From contig JAWQFJ010001783.1 of NCBI GenBank assembly GCA_034096865.1, positions 307,132 to 317,131 of the forward strand: 10,000 nucleotides of DNA, read 5' to 3'. Shown here piece by piece: positions 1 to 8,250 of this stretch. Position numbers and translations under genes: made by a program. Each line of letters opens with the position of its first letter. The first letter of the stretch is position 1. The DNA is from Theodoxus fluviatilis. Its lineage: Eukaryota; Mollusca; Gastropoda; Cycloneritida; Neritidae. Under the pieces are notes generated by a model. That model ran no database searches and was not told the DNA's origin. It saw only the letters and a list, made by a program, of their open reading frames with translations.

Positions 1-1174
1 TTCAATGTGTCCCCATGCAAGGTAGGCCTTCAATGTGTCCCCATGCAAGGTAGGCCTTCAGTGTGTTCCAATGCAAGGTAGGCCTTCAATGTGTTCCCAT
101 GCAAGGTAGGCCTTCGGTGTGTTCCCAAGCAAGGTAGGCCTTCAATGTGTCCCCAAGCAAGGTAGGCCTTCAATGTGTCCCCATGCAAGGTAGGCCTTCA
201 ATGTGTCCCCATGCAAGGTAGGCCTTCAGTGTGTTCCAATGCAAGGTAGGCCTTCAATGTGTTCCCATGCAAGGTAGGCCTTCAATGTGTCCCCATGCAA
301 GGTAGGCCTTCAGTGTGTTCCAATGCAAGGTAGGCCTTCAATGTGTCCCCATGCAAGGTAGGCCTTCAGTGTGTTCCAATGCAAGGTAGGCCTTCAATGT
401 GTTCCCATGCAAGGTAGGTCTTCATTGTGCTCCCATGCAAGGTAGGCCTTCAATGTGCTCCCATGCAAGGTAGGCCTTCGGTGTTTTCCCAAGCAAGGTA
501 GGCCTTCGGTGTGTTCCCATGCAATGTAGGCCTTCAATGTGTTCCCATGCAAGGTAGGCCTTCAATGTGTCCCCATGCAAGGTAGGCCTTCAGTGTGTTC
601 CAATGCAAGGTAGGCCTTCAATGTGTTCCCAACCAAGGTAGGCCTTCAATGTGTTCCCAACCAAGGTAGGCCTTCAATGTGTTCCCAACCAAGGTAGGCC
701 TTCAATGTGTTCCCATGCAAGGTAGGTCTTCATTGTGCTCCCATGCAAGGTAGGCCTTCAATGTGTTCCAATGCAAGGTAGGCCTTCGTTGTGTTCCCAT
801 GCAAGGTAGGTCTTTATTGTGCTCCCATGCAAGGTAGGCCTTCAATGTGTTCCAATGCAAGGTAAACCTTCAATCATTCAATGTGTCCCCATGCAAGGTA
901 GGCCTTTAGTGTGTTCCAATGCAAGGTAGGCCTTCAATGTGTCCCCAAGCAAGGTAGGCCTTCGGTGTTTTCCCAAGCAAGGTAGGCCTTCGGTGTGTTC
1001 CCATGCAAGGTAGGCCTTCAGTGTGTTCCCATGCAAGGTAGGCCTTCAATGTGTTCCCATGCAAGGTAGGTCTTCATTGTGCTCCCATGCAAGGTAGGAC
1101 TTTGGTGTGTTCCCACGCAAGGTAGGCCATCATTGCATTCGCGCAAAAGGCCAACCTTCATTGTGTTCCCATGC
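1..1174. repeat. 28-bp minisatellite, about 42 units
   Basis: A tandem array with a period of 28 bp runs from the left edge, so its true start is outside the window. Each unit begins like TTCAATGTGT and ends like ATGCAAGGTAGGCC. Substitution variants recur (TTCAATGTGTCC, TTCAGTGTGTTCC, TTCGGTGTG, and AAGC, AACC or ATGC before AAGG), and a few units carry small changes, such as the disturbed unit near 865-880. The last units decay between about 1095 and 1174. Almost every unit contains CAAGGTAGG, which resembles a 5' splice site when read on the + strand. The array probably lies in the intron upstream of exon A, because no exon is visible between it and 2717. No coding function is likely: the open frames here simply follow the repeat. 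Confidence 0.95.
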
Positions 1175-1221
1175 CATCCAGAGTTGTCTCCCTTGTATGT
1201 GGCAGATCTAAACACAGGCAG

Positions 1222-2174
1222 CTGTACCCAGTGTGAGTAGGGCCAGTGAGTAGACTTGGCGTACCTAGTGTGAGTAGGGCCAGTGAGTAGACTTGGCGTA
1301 CCTAGTGTGAGTAGGGCCAGTGAGTAGACTTGGTGTACCCAGTGTGAGTAGGGCCAGTGAGTAGGCTTGGTGTACCCAGTGTGAGTAGGGCCAGTGAGTA
1401 GGCTTGCTGTACCCATTGTGAGTAGGGCCAGTGAGTAGGCTTGGCGGTACCCAGTGTGAGTAGGGCCAGTGAGTAGGCTTGCTGTACCCAGTGTGAGTAG
1501 GGCCAGTGAGTAGGCTTGGCATTCCCAGTGTGAGTAGGGCCAGTGAGTAGGCTTGGTGTACCCAGTGTGAGTAGGGCCAGTGAGTAGGCTTGGTGTACCC
1601 AGTGTGAGTAGGGCCAGTGAGTAGGCTTGGCGGTACCCAGTGTGAGTAGGGCCAGTGAGTTGCTGTACCCAGTGTGAGTAGGGCCAGTGAGTAGGTTTGG
1701 CATACCCAGTGTGAGTAGGGCCAGTGAGTAGGCTTGCTGTACCCAGTGTGAGTAGGGCCAGTGAGTAGGTTTGGCATACACAGTGTGAGTAGGGCCAGTG
1801 AGTAGGCTTGCTGTACCTAGTGTGAGTAGGGCCAGTGAGTAGGCTTGGTGTACCCAGTGTGAGTAGGGCCAGTGAGTAGGCTTGCTGTACCCAGTGTGAG
1901 TAGGGCCAGTGAGTAGGCTTGGTGGTACCCAGTGTGAGTAGGGCCAGTGAGTAGGCTTGCTGTACCCAGTGTGAGTAGGGCCAGTGAGTAGGCTTGGTGT
2001 ACCCAGTATGAGTAGGGCCAGTGAGTAGGCTTGCTGTACCCAGTGTGAGTAGGGCCAGTGAGTAGACTTGCTGTACCCAGTGTGAGTAGGGCCAGTGAGT
2101 AGGCTTGGCATTCCCAGTGTGGGTAGGGCCAGTGAGTAGGTTTGCTGTACCCAGTGTGAGTAGGGCCAGTGAGC
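1222..2174. repeat. 37-bp minisatellite, about 26 units
   Basis: A tandem array with a period of 37 bp. Each unit contains AGTGTGAGTAGGGCCAGTGA followed by GTAGGCTTG and a short variable joint: CTGTACCC, GTGTACCC, GCGGTACCC, GCATTCCC or GCATACCC. One unit near 1660 is shortened, and a few with GCGGTACCC or GTGGTACCC are one base longer. Units with CTTGCTG and CTTGGTG are interspersed, which suggests that blocks of several units were duplicated together. On the minus strand all three frames stay open over long stretches, because the unit and its complement contain few stops. This produces artefact proteins with THWPYSHW-like repeats. The array lies in the presumed intron before exon A. Confidence 0.95.
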
Positions 2175-2439
2175 ACACTTGTTGGCCGGCTGTGGTGAGT
2201 GTTGAAGTCTAAGGCAGTGGTCGTGGCATTGCTTATGGTGATGCCTGTCTTGAATCACAAGGCAGGAACAATCTATAGAGCTCTGGTAGAGCTGTGATAG
2301 CACAGTACTGATATCAATGACTGATTGACATTAGTCAAATTTGGAAGGAAGATTTTATTTTGTGTTTCACTTTAAGCTTCTGAAGGAATTCAATGCAGAC
2401 ATTTTGTATTTATGACAGGTTGATTGATTTTGTGCCTGT
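2175..2439. other. Unique intron sequence before exon A
   Basis: About 265 bp of non-repetitive DNA between two arrays. It is AT-richer toward its right side, around 2320-2420. I see no convincing exon, RNA gene or transposon end. It is most simply intron of the SDCCAG8-like gene, because it lies upstream of an internal exon that starts in the middle of a codon. Confidence 0.6.
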
Positions 2440-2461
2440 GCATGTGTGAATGAGTGAGTGA

Positions 2462-2518
<57 letters not shown>

Positions 2519-2645
2519 TGTGTGTGTGTGAGTGAGTGTGTGTATATGAGTTTGTGTGTGTGTGTATGTGAGTGTGTGTGTGAGCGCATATGTGTGAGTG
2601 CATATGTGTATGTGTGAGTGCATGTGTGTGTGTGTGTGTGCATGC
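2440..2645. repeat. (TG)n microsatellite with GAGTGA interruptions
   Basis: A TG dinucleotide tract. It begins with TGAGTGAGTGAG, has a long pure (GT)n core from about 2467 to 2511, and is then interrupted by TATG, GAGTGAG and GCATATG variants. It ends about 70 bp before the acceptor of exon A. The complementary strand is (CA)n and gives spurious Thr/His open frames. The tract is intronic relative to the + strand gene. Confidence 0.95.
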
Positions 2646-2716
2646 AGATGAATGCATGTGTCATTGCATATGAGTGTGAGTTGCCGGGTCTGGCTACACG
2701 ACACGCTGTGTTGCAG

Positions 2717-2875
2717 GACGGAGATGGATCGCCAGGAGCAGGTGGTGGAAGACCTCAAGTCACAGCTGCGCATGCACGACTCCATCCCCACCCATGAAAA
2801 CGGTCTCCATGGCGACGCCTTCCTCTCCTCCACCATGCGCTCAGCTCACCAGGGCACCTTGGAAAGGGTCACCAG
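2717..2875 (+). CDS. SDCCAG8: SDCCAG8-like internal exon A
   Basis: Internal exon of 159 nt. The acceptor is GTGTTGCAG ending at 2716 and the donor is ACCAG|GTACAG at 2875/2876. The first base completes a codon begun in an upstream exon outside the window, and the last two bases (AG) are completed by the G at 4770 to give Arg; both bounding introns are therefore phase 2. The 52 full codons include EDLKSQLR and end with LERVTR. In known SDCCAG8 proteins a CEDLKEQLK-like helix precedes a poorly conserved linker and an IERLVKERDDLM-like helix. Here EDLK and LER are separated by a linker about 10 residues shorter than in the human protein as I remember it, and the linker has no cysteines. SDCCAG8 is a coiled-coil scaffold of the centrosome and ciliary base. 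The identity rests mainly on joining to the next exons. Confidence 0.8.
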
Positions 2876-3209
2876 GTACAGGGCCGTTGTGGGGTCTGGA
2901 CTTGTGGTCTGGTGGAAGAGGCCGGCGTGAGTTTCACTTGCAAAGGCAGTCACTTTTCAGGCTATTGTGTTCTTTGCTATTGTTTGCAGGAAAGAAGTGA
3001 GCAGAAGTCTACAGCAATGACTGGAATAACACAGGTATTGTCTGTGCAGATTAAGCAATGTGGATCCTCTGCTTGCTTCAATGATTTCTGTGCATTATGT
3101 ACACAACACTCTTACTGACTGTCTTTAAACACATGCCTTGGCATCCCCCTAGTGGCACGTTGACTCTCTGTACATGTAAGCTGCCCTTCATCCAAAGGCA
3201 GACTGACTC
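2876..3209. other. Unique 5' part of intron A-B
   Basis: The intron begins GTACAG and stays non-repetitive for about 330 bp. It holds one notable site: a T-rich acceptor-like stretch ending TTTGCAG at 2989, followed 45 nt later by CACAG|GTATTG at 3034/3035. I do not annotate this as an exon, because joining exon A to it in phase gives an early stop, and direct joining of exon A to exon B matches the SDCCAG8 protein. Nothing else is recognisable. Confidence 0.7.
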
Positions 3210-3861
3210 TGTGTGTATGTGTGTGCATGTGTTTGTGTGTGTGCAAGTGTGTGTATATAAACAAGTGTATGTCTATATGCATGCATGTGCGTGTGTATGT
3301 GTGTAAGATAATGTGTGTGTATGAATGACTGCATGTATGTGTATGTACATATGTGTGTGTACATGTGTGTGTACATGTGTGTGTACATACATGTATGTGT
3401 GTGATGTGTATATGTGTATATATATTGTGTATGACTGCATATGTGTATATGTGTGTGATAGCATATGTGTGTGACTACATTTGCATTTGTGTGCATGTAT
3501 GACTATGAGCATGTGTGACTGCATGTTTGTGTATATGTGTGCATGTGTGTGTGACTGCATGTATGCGTGACTGCATGCATATATGTATGACTGCATGTGT
3601 GTGTGTGATAGAATGTGTGTGTAAAGTACTGAATGTGCATATATGACTGCGTAAGTGTGTGTGACTGCATAAATGTGAATATATGATTGCATAAGTGTGT
3701 GTGAGTCCATGTGTGTGTGTGTGTGCATGTGCATGTGTGTGTGACTGCATGTATGCGTGACTGCATGCATATATATATGACTGCATGTGTGTGTGTGTGT
3801 GATAGAATGTGTGTGTAAAGTACTGAATTTGCATGTATGACTGCGTAAGTGTGTGTGAGTG

Positions 3862-3920
<59 letters not shown>

Positions 3921-4764
3921 ATGTGTATGTGACTGGATATGTATGTGACTGCATGTGTATATGTGACTCATGTGTATATGTGACTGCATGTGTATTTGTG
4001 ACTCGTGTATGTGAATACATGTGTGTATTATATGACTGTGAATCTGACTACATGTGTATGTGACTGCATGCGTATGCGACTGATGTATGTGTGTATATAT
4101 GACTGTGTATATGACTGCATGTGAATGTGACTGCATGTGTATATGACTGGATGTGTGTGTGTGTATGACAGCATGTGAATGTGACTGCTTGTGTATGTGA
4201 CTGCATGTTGTGTGAGTGTGGGTGTGTATGACTGCATGTGTGTATGTGACTGTATGTGTGTGACTGCATGTTTGTATATGACTGCATGTGTGTGTATGTG
4301 ACTGTATGTGACTGAATGTGTGTATATGACTGCATGTGTGTATGTGACTATGTGTAAGTGACTGTATGTGTGTTTATGTGCCTATGTGTGTGTGACTGTA
4401 TGTGTGTATATGACTGAATGTGTGTATATGACTGCATTTGTGTATATGACTGAATGTGTGTATGTGACTGTGTGACTGCATGTGTGTATCTGACTGCATG
4501 TGTGTATGTGACTGTATGTGTGTATATGACTGCATGTGTGTATATGACTGCATGTGTGTATATGACTACATGTGTGTATATGACTGTATGTGTGTGTATG
4601 TGACTATATGTGTGTATATGACTGCTGGTATGTATATGACTGCAGGTGTGTATATGCCTGCATGTGTGTATATGACTGCATGTGTGTATATTACTGAATG
4701 TGTGTGTATATGAGTGCATGTGAGCGTATGTGACTATGTGTAGATGACTGGATGTTTATGTATG
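3210..4764. repeat. TG-rich compound minisatellite filling intron A-B
   Basis: About 1.55 kb of degenerate TG-rich repeat. The left part (3210-3480) is mostly TGTGTATGTG with TA interruptions. The middle contains a duplicated block (copies near 3541-3660 and 3731-3855) and a pure (GT)n tract of 28 repeats at 3864-3919. The right part (about 3930-4764) is a minisatellite of 16-20 bp units like TGTGTATATGACTGCATG. The array reaches the acceptor of exon B. The complement reads CA-rich and produces artefact open frames full of His, Thr and Ser. No gene is visible inside. Confidence 0.93.
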
Positions 4765-4769
4765 TGCAG

Positions 4770-4908
4770 GGAGCGGGATGACCTGATGGACCAGGTGTCC
4801 AACCTGAAGGGACGCCTGCAGGAGATGGCCCGACGCGAGGAGGAGGCGTACCAGCAGATGAAGAAAGGCATCCAGCTGGTGGAGCAGGCGCAGTTGGAGC
4901 AGACTCAG
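4770..4908 (+). CDS. SDCCAG8: SDCCAG8-like internal exon B
   Basis: Internal exon of 139 nt. The acceptor is TATGTGCAG ending at 4769 and the donor is ACTCAG|GTAGTT at 4908/4909. The first G completes the Arg codon begun in exon A, and the intron after it is phase 0. It encodes 46 full codons starting ERDDLMDQV, continuing through LQEMARREEEAYQQMKKGIQ and ending LEQTQ. This follows the human SDCCAG8 segment that begins ERDDLM and contains a QREASAYEQVKQ-like motif. ERDDLM and the R/K-E-x-x-A-Y-x-Q pattern are the best diagnostic motifs in the window. The peptide is highly charged and heptad-like, as expected of a parallel coiled coil. Its GC-rich codons stand out sharply from the flanking TG repeats. 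Other centrosomal coiled-coil proteins are possible by composition alone, but this motif order is specific. Confidence 0.9.
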
Positions 4909-5083
4909 GTAGTTATCAACATAACCGTTGTCAGTGTCGCACCACCATCACCTCCATCACTGGTGTTGCACTAAGGGGGTTGGCTGTCATCATCATCACC
5001 TTGACAGCAACAGCAGCAGCACCCACTGGATCAGCATGGTCATAGCCAGTGTGAACTTTGCCTGCATCAAGGGCTTGGTACTC
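4909..5083. other. Unique 5' part of intron B-C
   Basis: Short non-repetitive intron start (GTAGTT donor). It contains small CATCATCATC and CAGCAGCAGC runs near 4988-5020. No exon is visible, and exon B joins exon C directly with the protein spacing of SDCCAG8. Confidence 0.6.
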
Positions 5084-6430
5084 ATCAGTGTGTGGAGTCT
5101 TGTACTGGAGTGAGACAGTGTGTGGAGTCATGGACTGGAGTGAGGCAGTGTGTGGAGTCATGGACTGGAGTGAAACAGTGTGTGGAGTCATGGACTGGAG
5201 TGAGACAGTGTATGGAGTCATGGACTGGAGTGAAACAGTGTGTGGAGTCATTACTGGAGTGAGACAGAGTGTGGATTCATGGACTGGAGTGAGACAGTGT
5301 GTGGAGTCATGGACTGGAGTGAGACAGTGTATGGAGTCATGGACTGGAGTGAAACAGTGTGTGGAGTCATTACTGGAGTGAGACAGTGTGTGGAGTCGTG
5401 TACTAGAGTGAAACAGTGTGTGGAGTCATTACTGGAGTGAGAGAGTGTGTGGAGTCGTGTACTGGAGTGAAACAGTGTGTGGAGTCATTACTGGAGTGAG
5501 ACAGAGTGTGGAGTCATGGACTGGAGTGAATCAGTGAGTGGAGTCATGGACTGGAGTGAGACGATGTGTGGAGTCATGGACTGGAGTGAGACAGTGTATG
5601 GAGTCATGGACTGGAGTGAAACAGTGTGTGGAGTCATGGACTGGAGTGAGACAGTGTGTGGAGTCATGGACTGGAGTGAGACAGTGTGTGGAGTCATGGA
5701 CTGGAGTGAGACAGTGTATGGAGTCATGGACTGGAGTGAGACAGTGTGTGGAGTCATGGACTGGAGAGAGTGTATGGAGTCATGGACTGGAGTGAGACAG
5801 TGTGTGGAGTCATGGACTGGAGTGAGTGTGTGGAGTCAAGGACTGGAGTGAGTGTGTGGAGTCATGGACTGGAGTGAGTGTGTGGAGTCATGGACTGAAG
5901 TGAGTGTGTGGAGTCATGGACTGGAGTGAGTGTGTGGAGTCATGGACTGGAGTGAGACAGTGTGTGGAGTTGTAGGTTGGAGTGAGTGTGTGGAGTCATG
6001 GACTGGAGTGAGTGTGTGGAGTCATGGACTGGAGTGAGTGTGTGGAGTCATGGACTGGAGTGAGTGTGTGGAGTCATGGACTGGAGTGAGTGTGTGGAGT
6101 CATGGACTGGAGTGAGTGTATGGAGTCATGGACTGGAGTGAGACAGTGTGTGGAGTCATGGACTGGAGTGAGTGTATGGAGTCATGGACTGGAGTGAGAC
6201 AGTGTGTGGAGTCATGGACTGGAGTGAGTGTATGGAGTCATGGACTGGAGTGAATGTATGGAGTCATGGACTGGAGTGAGTGTATGGAGTCATGGACTGG
6301 AGTGAGAATGAGACAGTGTGTGGAGTCATGGACTGGAGTGAGTGTGTGAAGTCATGGACTGGAGTGAGACAGTGTGTGGAGTCATGGACTGGAGCCAGAC
6401 AGTGTGTGGAGTCATGGACTGGAGTGAGAC
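5084..6430. repeat. 30/26-bp minisatellite, about 47 units
   Basis: Tandem array built on GTGTGTGGAGTCATGGACTG followed by GAGTGA with or without GACA. From about 5091 to 5760 nearly all units carry GACA and are 30 bp, with some 29-bp units reading TCATTACTGG. From about 5761 onward most units lack GACA and are 26 bp, mixed with a few 30-bp units. Point variants (TATGGAG for TGTGGAG, GTGAA for GTGAG) are scattered. The array fills most of intron B-C. Because 30 is a multiple of three, the left part has open frames in several readings (GVMDWSET-like and ESWTGVRQ-like); these are not genes. Confidence 0.95.
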
Positions 6431-6490
6431 TGTATATGTCATAGCAGATGACACATTGCAGACTTTATACAACTGCCATGCCATACTTTG

Positions 6491-6674
6491 ATACAGGGCT
6501 GTGCATATTGCACAATGTAATCACAGTACAGGGCTGTGCATATTGCACAATGCATATCTCAGTACAGGGCTGTGCATATTGCATAATGGACATCCAGCAA
6601 GGGACAGTGCATGGTGTGTTCTGTATGTGTCATCACAGGGCTGTATGTAATGCGTAATGCACATCTCACTACAG
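6491..6674 (+). repeat. 36-bp repeat ending at the exon C acceptor
   Basis: Five to six degenerate units, each beginning after an ACAG or GACAG and reading GGGCTGTGCATATTGCACAA or similar, then ATG and a TATCTCAGTACAG-like end. The AG dinucleotides end at 6496, 6531, 6567, 6607, 6638 and 6674, so spacings are 35, 36, 40, 31 and 36. The last AG (6674, in CATCTCACTACAG) is the acceptor of exon C. Earlier units end in the same way (for example CATATCTCAGTACAG at 6567), so the functional splice site is one unit of the array. Confidence 0.85.
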
Positions 6675-6827
6675 GCATTGATCCAGAGGGAGCAGACAAC
6701 AGAGGAACTGCTGAGTGTGCGACAACGCTTTGAGGCCTACGTGCTGGAAAGTCAGGGGAAGCTGGAGTCGGAGAAAGAGTCTGTCAGGACAGAGTTCAGG
6801 GCGCTCTTGGAGGAACTCAACAAGAAG
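6675..6827 (+). CDS. SDCCAG8: SDCCAG8-like internal exon C
   Basis: Internal exon of 153 nt, 51 codons, phase 0 at both ends. The acceptor is CACTACAG ending at 6674 and the donor is AAGAAG|GTAGGA at 6827/6828. The product starts ALIQREQTTEELL and ends FRALLEELNKK. Human SDCCAG8 has ALIQ at the matching point, right after an EKTK-like sequence that corresponds to EQTQ at the end of exon B. From that ALIQ to the point matching the start of exon D, the human protein, as I remember it, also has 51 residues, so no exon seems to be missing on either side. The sequence is rich in E, K, R, Q and L with heptad spacing: coiled coil, no enzymatic motif, no membrane segment. Alternative upstream acceptors in the repeat (for example 6638) would add an in-frame TAA. 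Confidence 0.88.
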
Positions 6828-6847
6828 GTAGGAACTCACTCTGTCCC

Positions 6848-6930
<83 letters not shown>

Positions 6931-6943
6931 TTGTGTGTGTGAT

Positions 6944-6978
<35 letters not shown>

Positions 6979-7142
6979 GTGTGTGTGTGTGCATGCATGT
7001 GTGTGTTTGTGTGTGTGTGCATGTGTGTGTGTGTGTGTGCATGCATGTGTGTGTTTGTGTGTGTGTGTGTGTGTGTATGTGTGTGTGTGTTTGAGTGTGT
7101 GTGCATGTGCGCTTGCACGCATGTGTGTGTTTTTCATGCACT

Positions 7143-7173
<31 letters not shown>
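6848..7173. repeat. (GT)n tract with GCGCGCGCG core, followed by (CA)n
   Basis: Starting 21 nt after the donor of exon C, about 260 bp of nearly unbroken alternating purine-pyrimidine sequence: (GT)n with TTTG, ATGCATG and GATTG interruptions, and GCGCGCGCG at 6963-6971. The GT tract decays near 7130, and a pure (CA)n run follows at 7149-7173, in the opposite sense on the same strand. Such DNA is typical of Z-DNA-prone sequence, and RNA from the + strand could fold GU against CA. Both strands show long artefact open frames (Cys/Val and His/Thr). Confidence 0.95.
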
Positions 7174-7771
7174 TTGGTCCCATTACACTTACATTCCAAA
7201 GTGTACCACATTCTATGAAGCACAAAGAATCTGAATTGTACGAAGGTATTAACTTTACCCTGTACTGAGTACACCAGTATTTAAAGGCAGATCAGATGAT
7301 TGAGCCAGGTATGGGAAAAGGGGAATTTTCAAAACTATGTTTTTCATGCCATTTGAATTTTTGGTGTGATAGTCAATTGCTGAGCATATGTGTAGATTAC
7401 ATTACAGGCATTTGGATATGCCTGGAGGAGTAATTTCCCCTTAACACAAAACAGCTGAGACTTGAAACAAAGAAATGGAGATTTTGAGAGGAGCAGCTCT
7501 GTAGAAAATCCCTAGGAGTTCACACCTAGGACTTTTGATGATGACGGACTCATGTGGCCGAGATGCACTTGCCTTTTGGAAAGCCTGGACACCATGTATA
7601 GAAATTCCAAACCCTCTTTCAATGCTCAGCTTGCAAGACTCCCTCAGGAAGTATGTCACCCAGATGGAAATCCCCACAGTCTGTTAATTGAAGGGCAAGG
7701 TATGTCCAGTGTAGTCTGCCTTCTCCATGCACTGTCAGACAGGGAGTCGGTAGCCAGTCACTCCAGCTCAT
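7174..7771. other. Unique sequence in intron C-D
   Basis: About 600 bp without tandem repeats, AT-richer to about 7450. It is intron by position, because exon C joins exon D with exact protein spacing. It contains a short palindromic hairpin, CCTAGG-AGTTCACA-CCTAGG, near 7510-7530, and a short tRNA-like TGGCCGAG at 7556-7563 without the rest of a tRNA. Open frames on either strand here match nothing I know. It may hold a decayed dispersed repeat, but I see no ends or target-site duplication. Confidence 0.5.
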
Positions 7772-7871
7772 GCAATAACAACAACAGCAAAAGCAACAGC
7801 AACAACAGCAGCAACAACAGCAAACAATGAGACAACAGCAACAACACAAGAACAACAACAGCAACAACAAG
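7772..7871. repeat. (CAA/CAG)n trinucleotide tract
   Basis: About 100 bp of imperfect CAA and CAG triplets (AACAACAACAGCAAAAGCAA and so on) interrupted by ACAATGAGACAAC near 7826 and ACACAAGAAC near 7845. In the + frames it reads Asn/Gln/Ser runs and in the minus frames Leu/Cys runs. It lies inside intron C-D and has no exon-like borders, so a polyglutamine-coding role is not supported. Confidence 0.9.
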
Positions 7872-8250
7872 GTGTTGCTCCGTACTGGCATCAAGGCAGG
7901 AATACAGACTTCTGCCCCATACCAGGGCTCCGGCTGCCAGGACTCTCTGGGACTCTGTGGTGCTTCTGTCTGGGATGCATTCCCTGCCTATGGATGCCAG
8001 TCCTTCACTGAGCGCGGCCTTGCTAGCTTGTTGTGCCTTTCTTTCCAACAGGGAACTGCAGGGACATCATAACAGGAGGTGTTACAACAGTGACAGCTCA
8101 TGCAGTGATGCAGTGACAGTGCGCACTGCAGTAACATGTGCACAGTGTTGACAGATGGATTCATAGCAAACCAGCAAGTGCAAGTGCAAACACAGCATGA
8201 GCACTGACGCCTACATGCATTGCAATGCAAGGTCACTGTTTGCCTCACAG
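7872..8250. other. Unique sequence in intron C-D, right part
   Basis: About 380 bp of non-repetitive intron. It includes a strong-looking acceptor (GCCTTTCTTTCCAACAG ending at 8051) with a better pyrimidine tract than the acceptor used for exon D. No following open stretch continues SDCCAG8, so I do not call an exon. From about 8075 to 8140 there is loose CAGTGA/CAGTGC repetition. Confidence 0.5.

Noticed and set aside
1..1174. CRISPR array
   Set aside because: Units abut with no unique spacers, vary by point changes, and sit in an intron-containing animal gene. The same holds for the 30/26-bp array.
1018..2303. Long minus-strand open frames (up to 386 codons) with THWPYSHW-like repeats
   Set aside because: They follow the 37-bp minisatellite. 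The period is not a multiple of three, so all three frames read the same peptide cycle, and several overlapping frames are open at once. There is no non-repeat domain or splice context.
2367..4719. Minus-strand His/Thr/Ser-rich open frames and + strand Cys/Val-rich ones
   Set aside because: Direct translations of (CA)n and (TG)n and their variants. Overlapping frames are all open and none extends into unique sequence with coding character.
5058..5851. + strand frames reading GVMDWSET or ESWTGVRQ repeats
   Set aside because: Products of the 30-bp array, whose length is a multiple of three; the frame is lost where units become 26 bp.
7540..7620. tRNA or tRNA-derived SINE head at GTGGCCGAG
   Set aside because: Only a partial A-box-like match; no B box, acceptor stem or tail is visible.
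7772..7871. Polyglutamine-coding exon
   Set aside because: The triplet tract has no exon borders in any frame, and exon C joins exon D with exact protein spacing, leaving no room for an exon.
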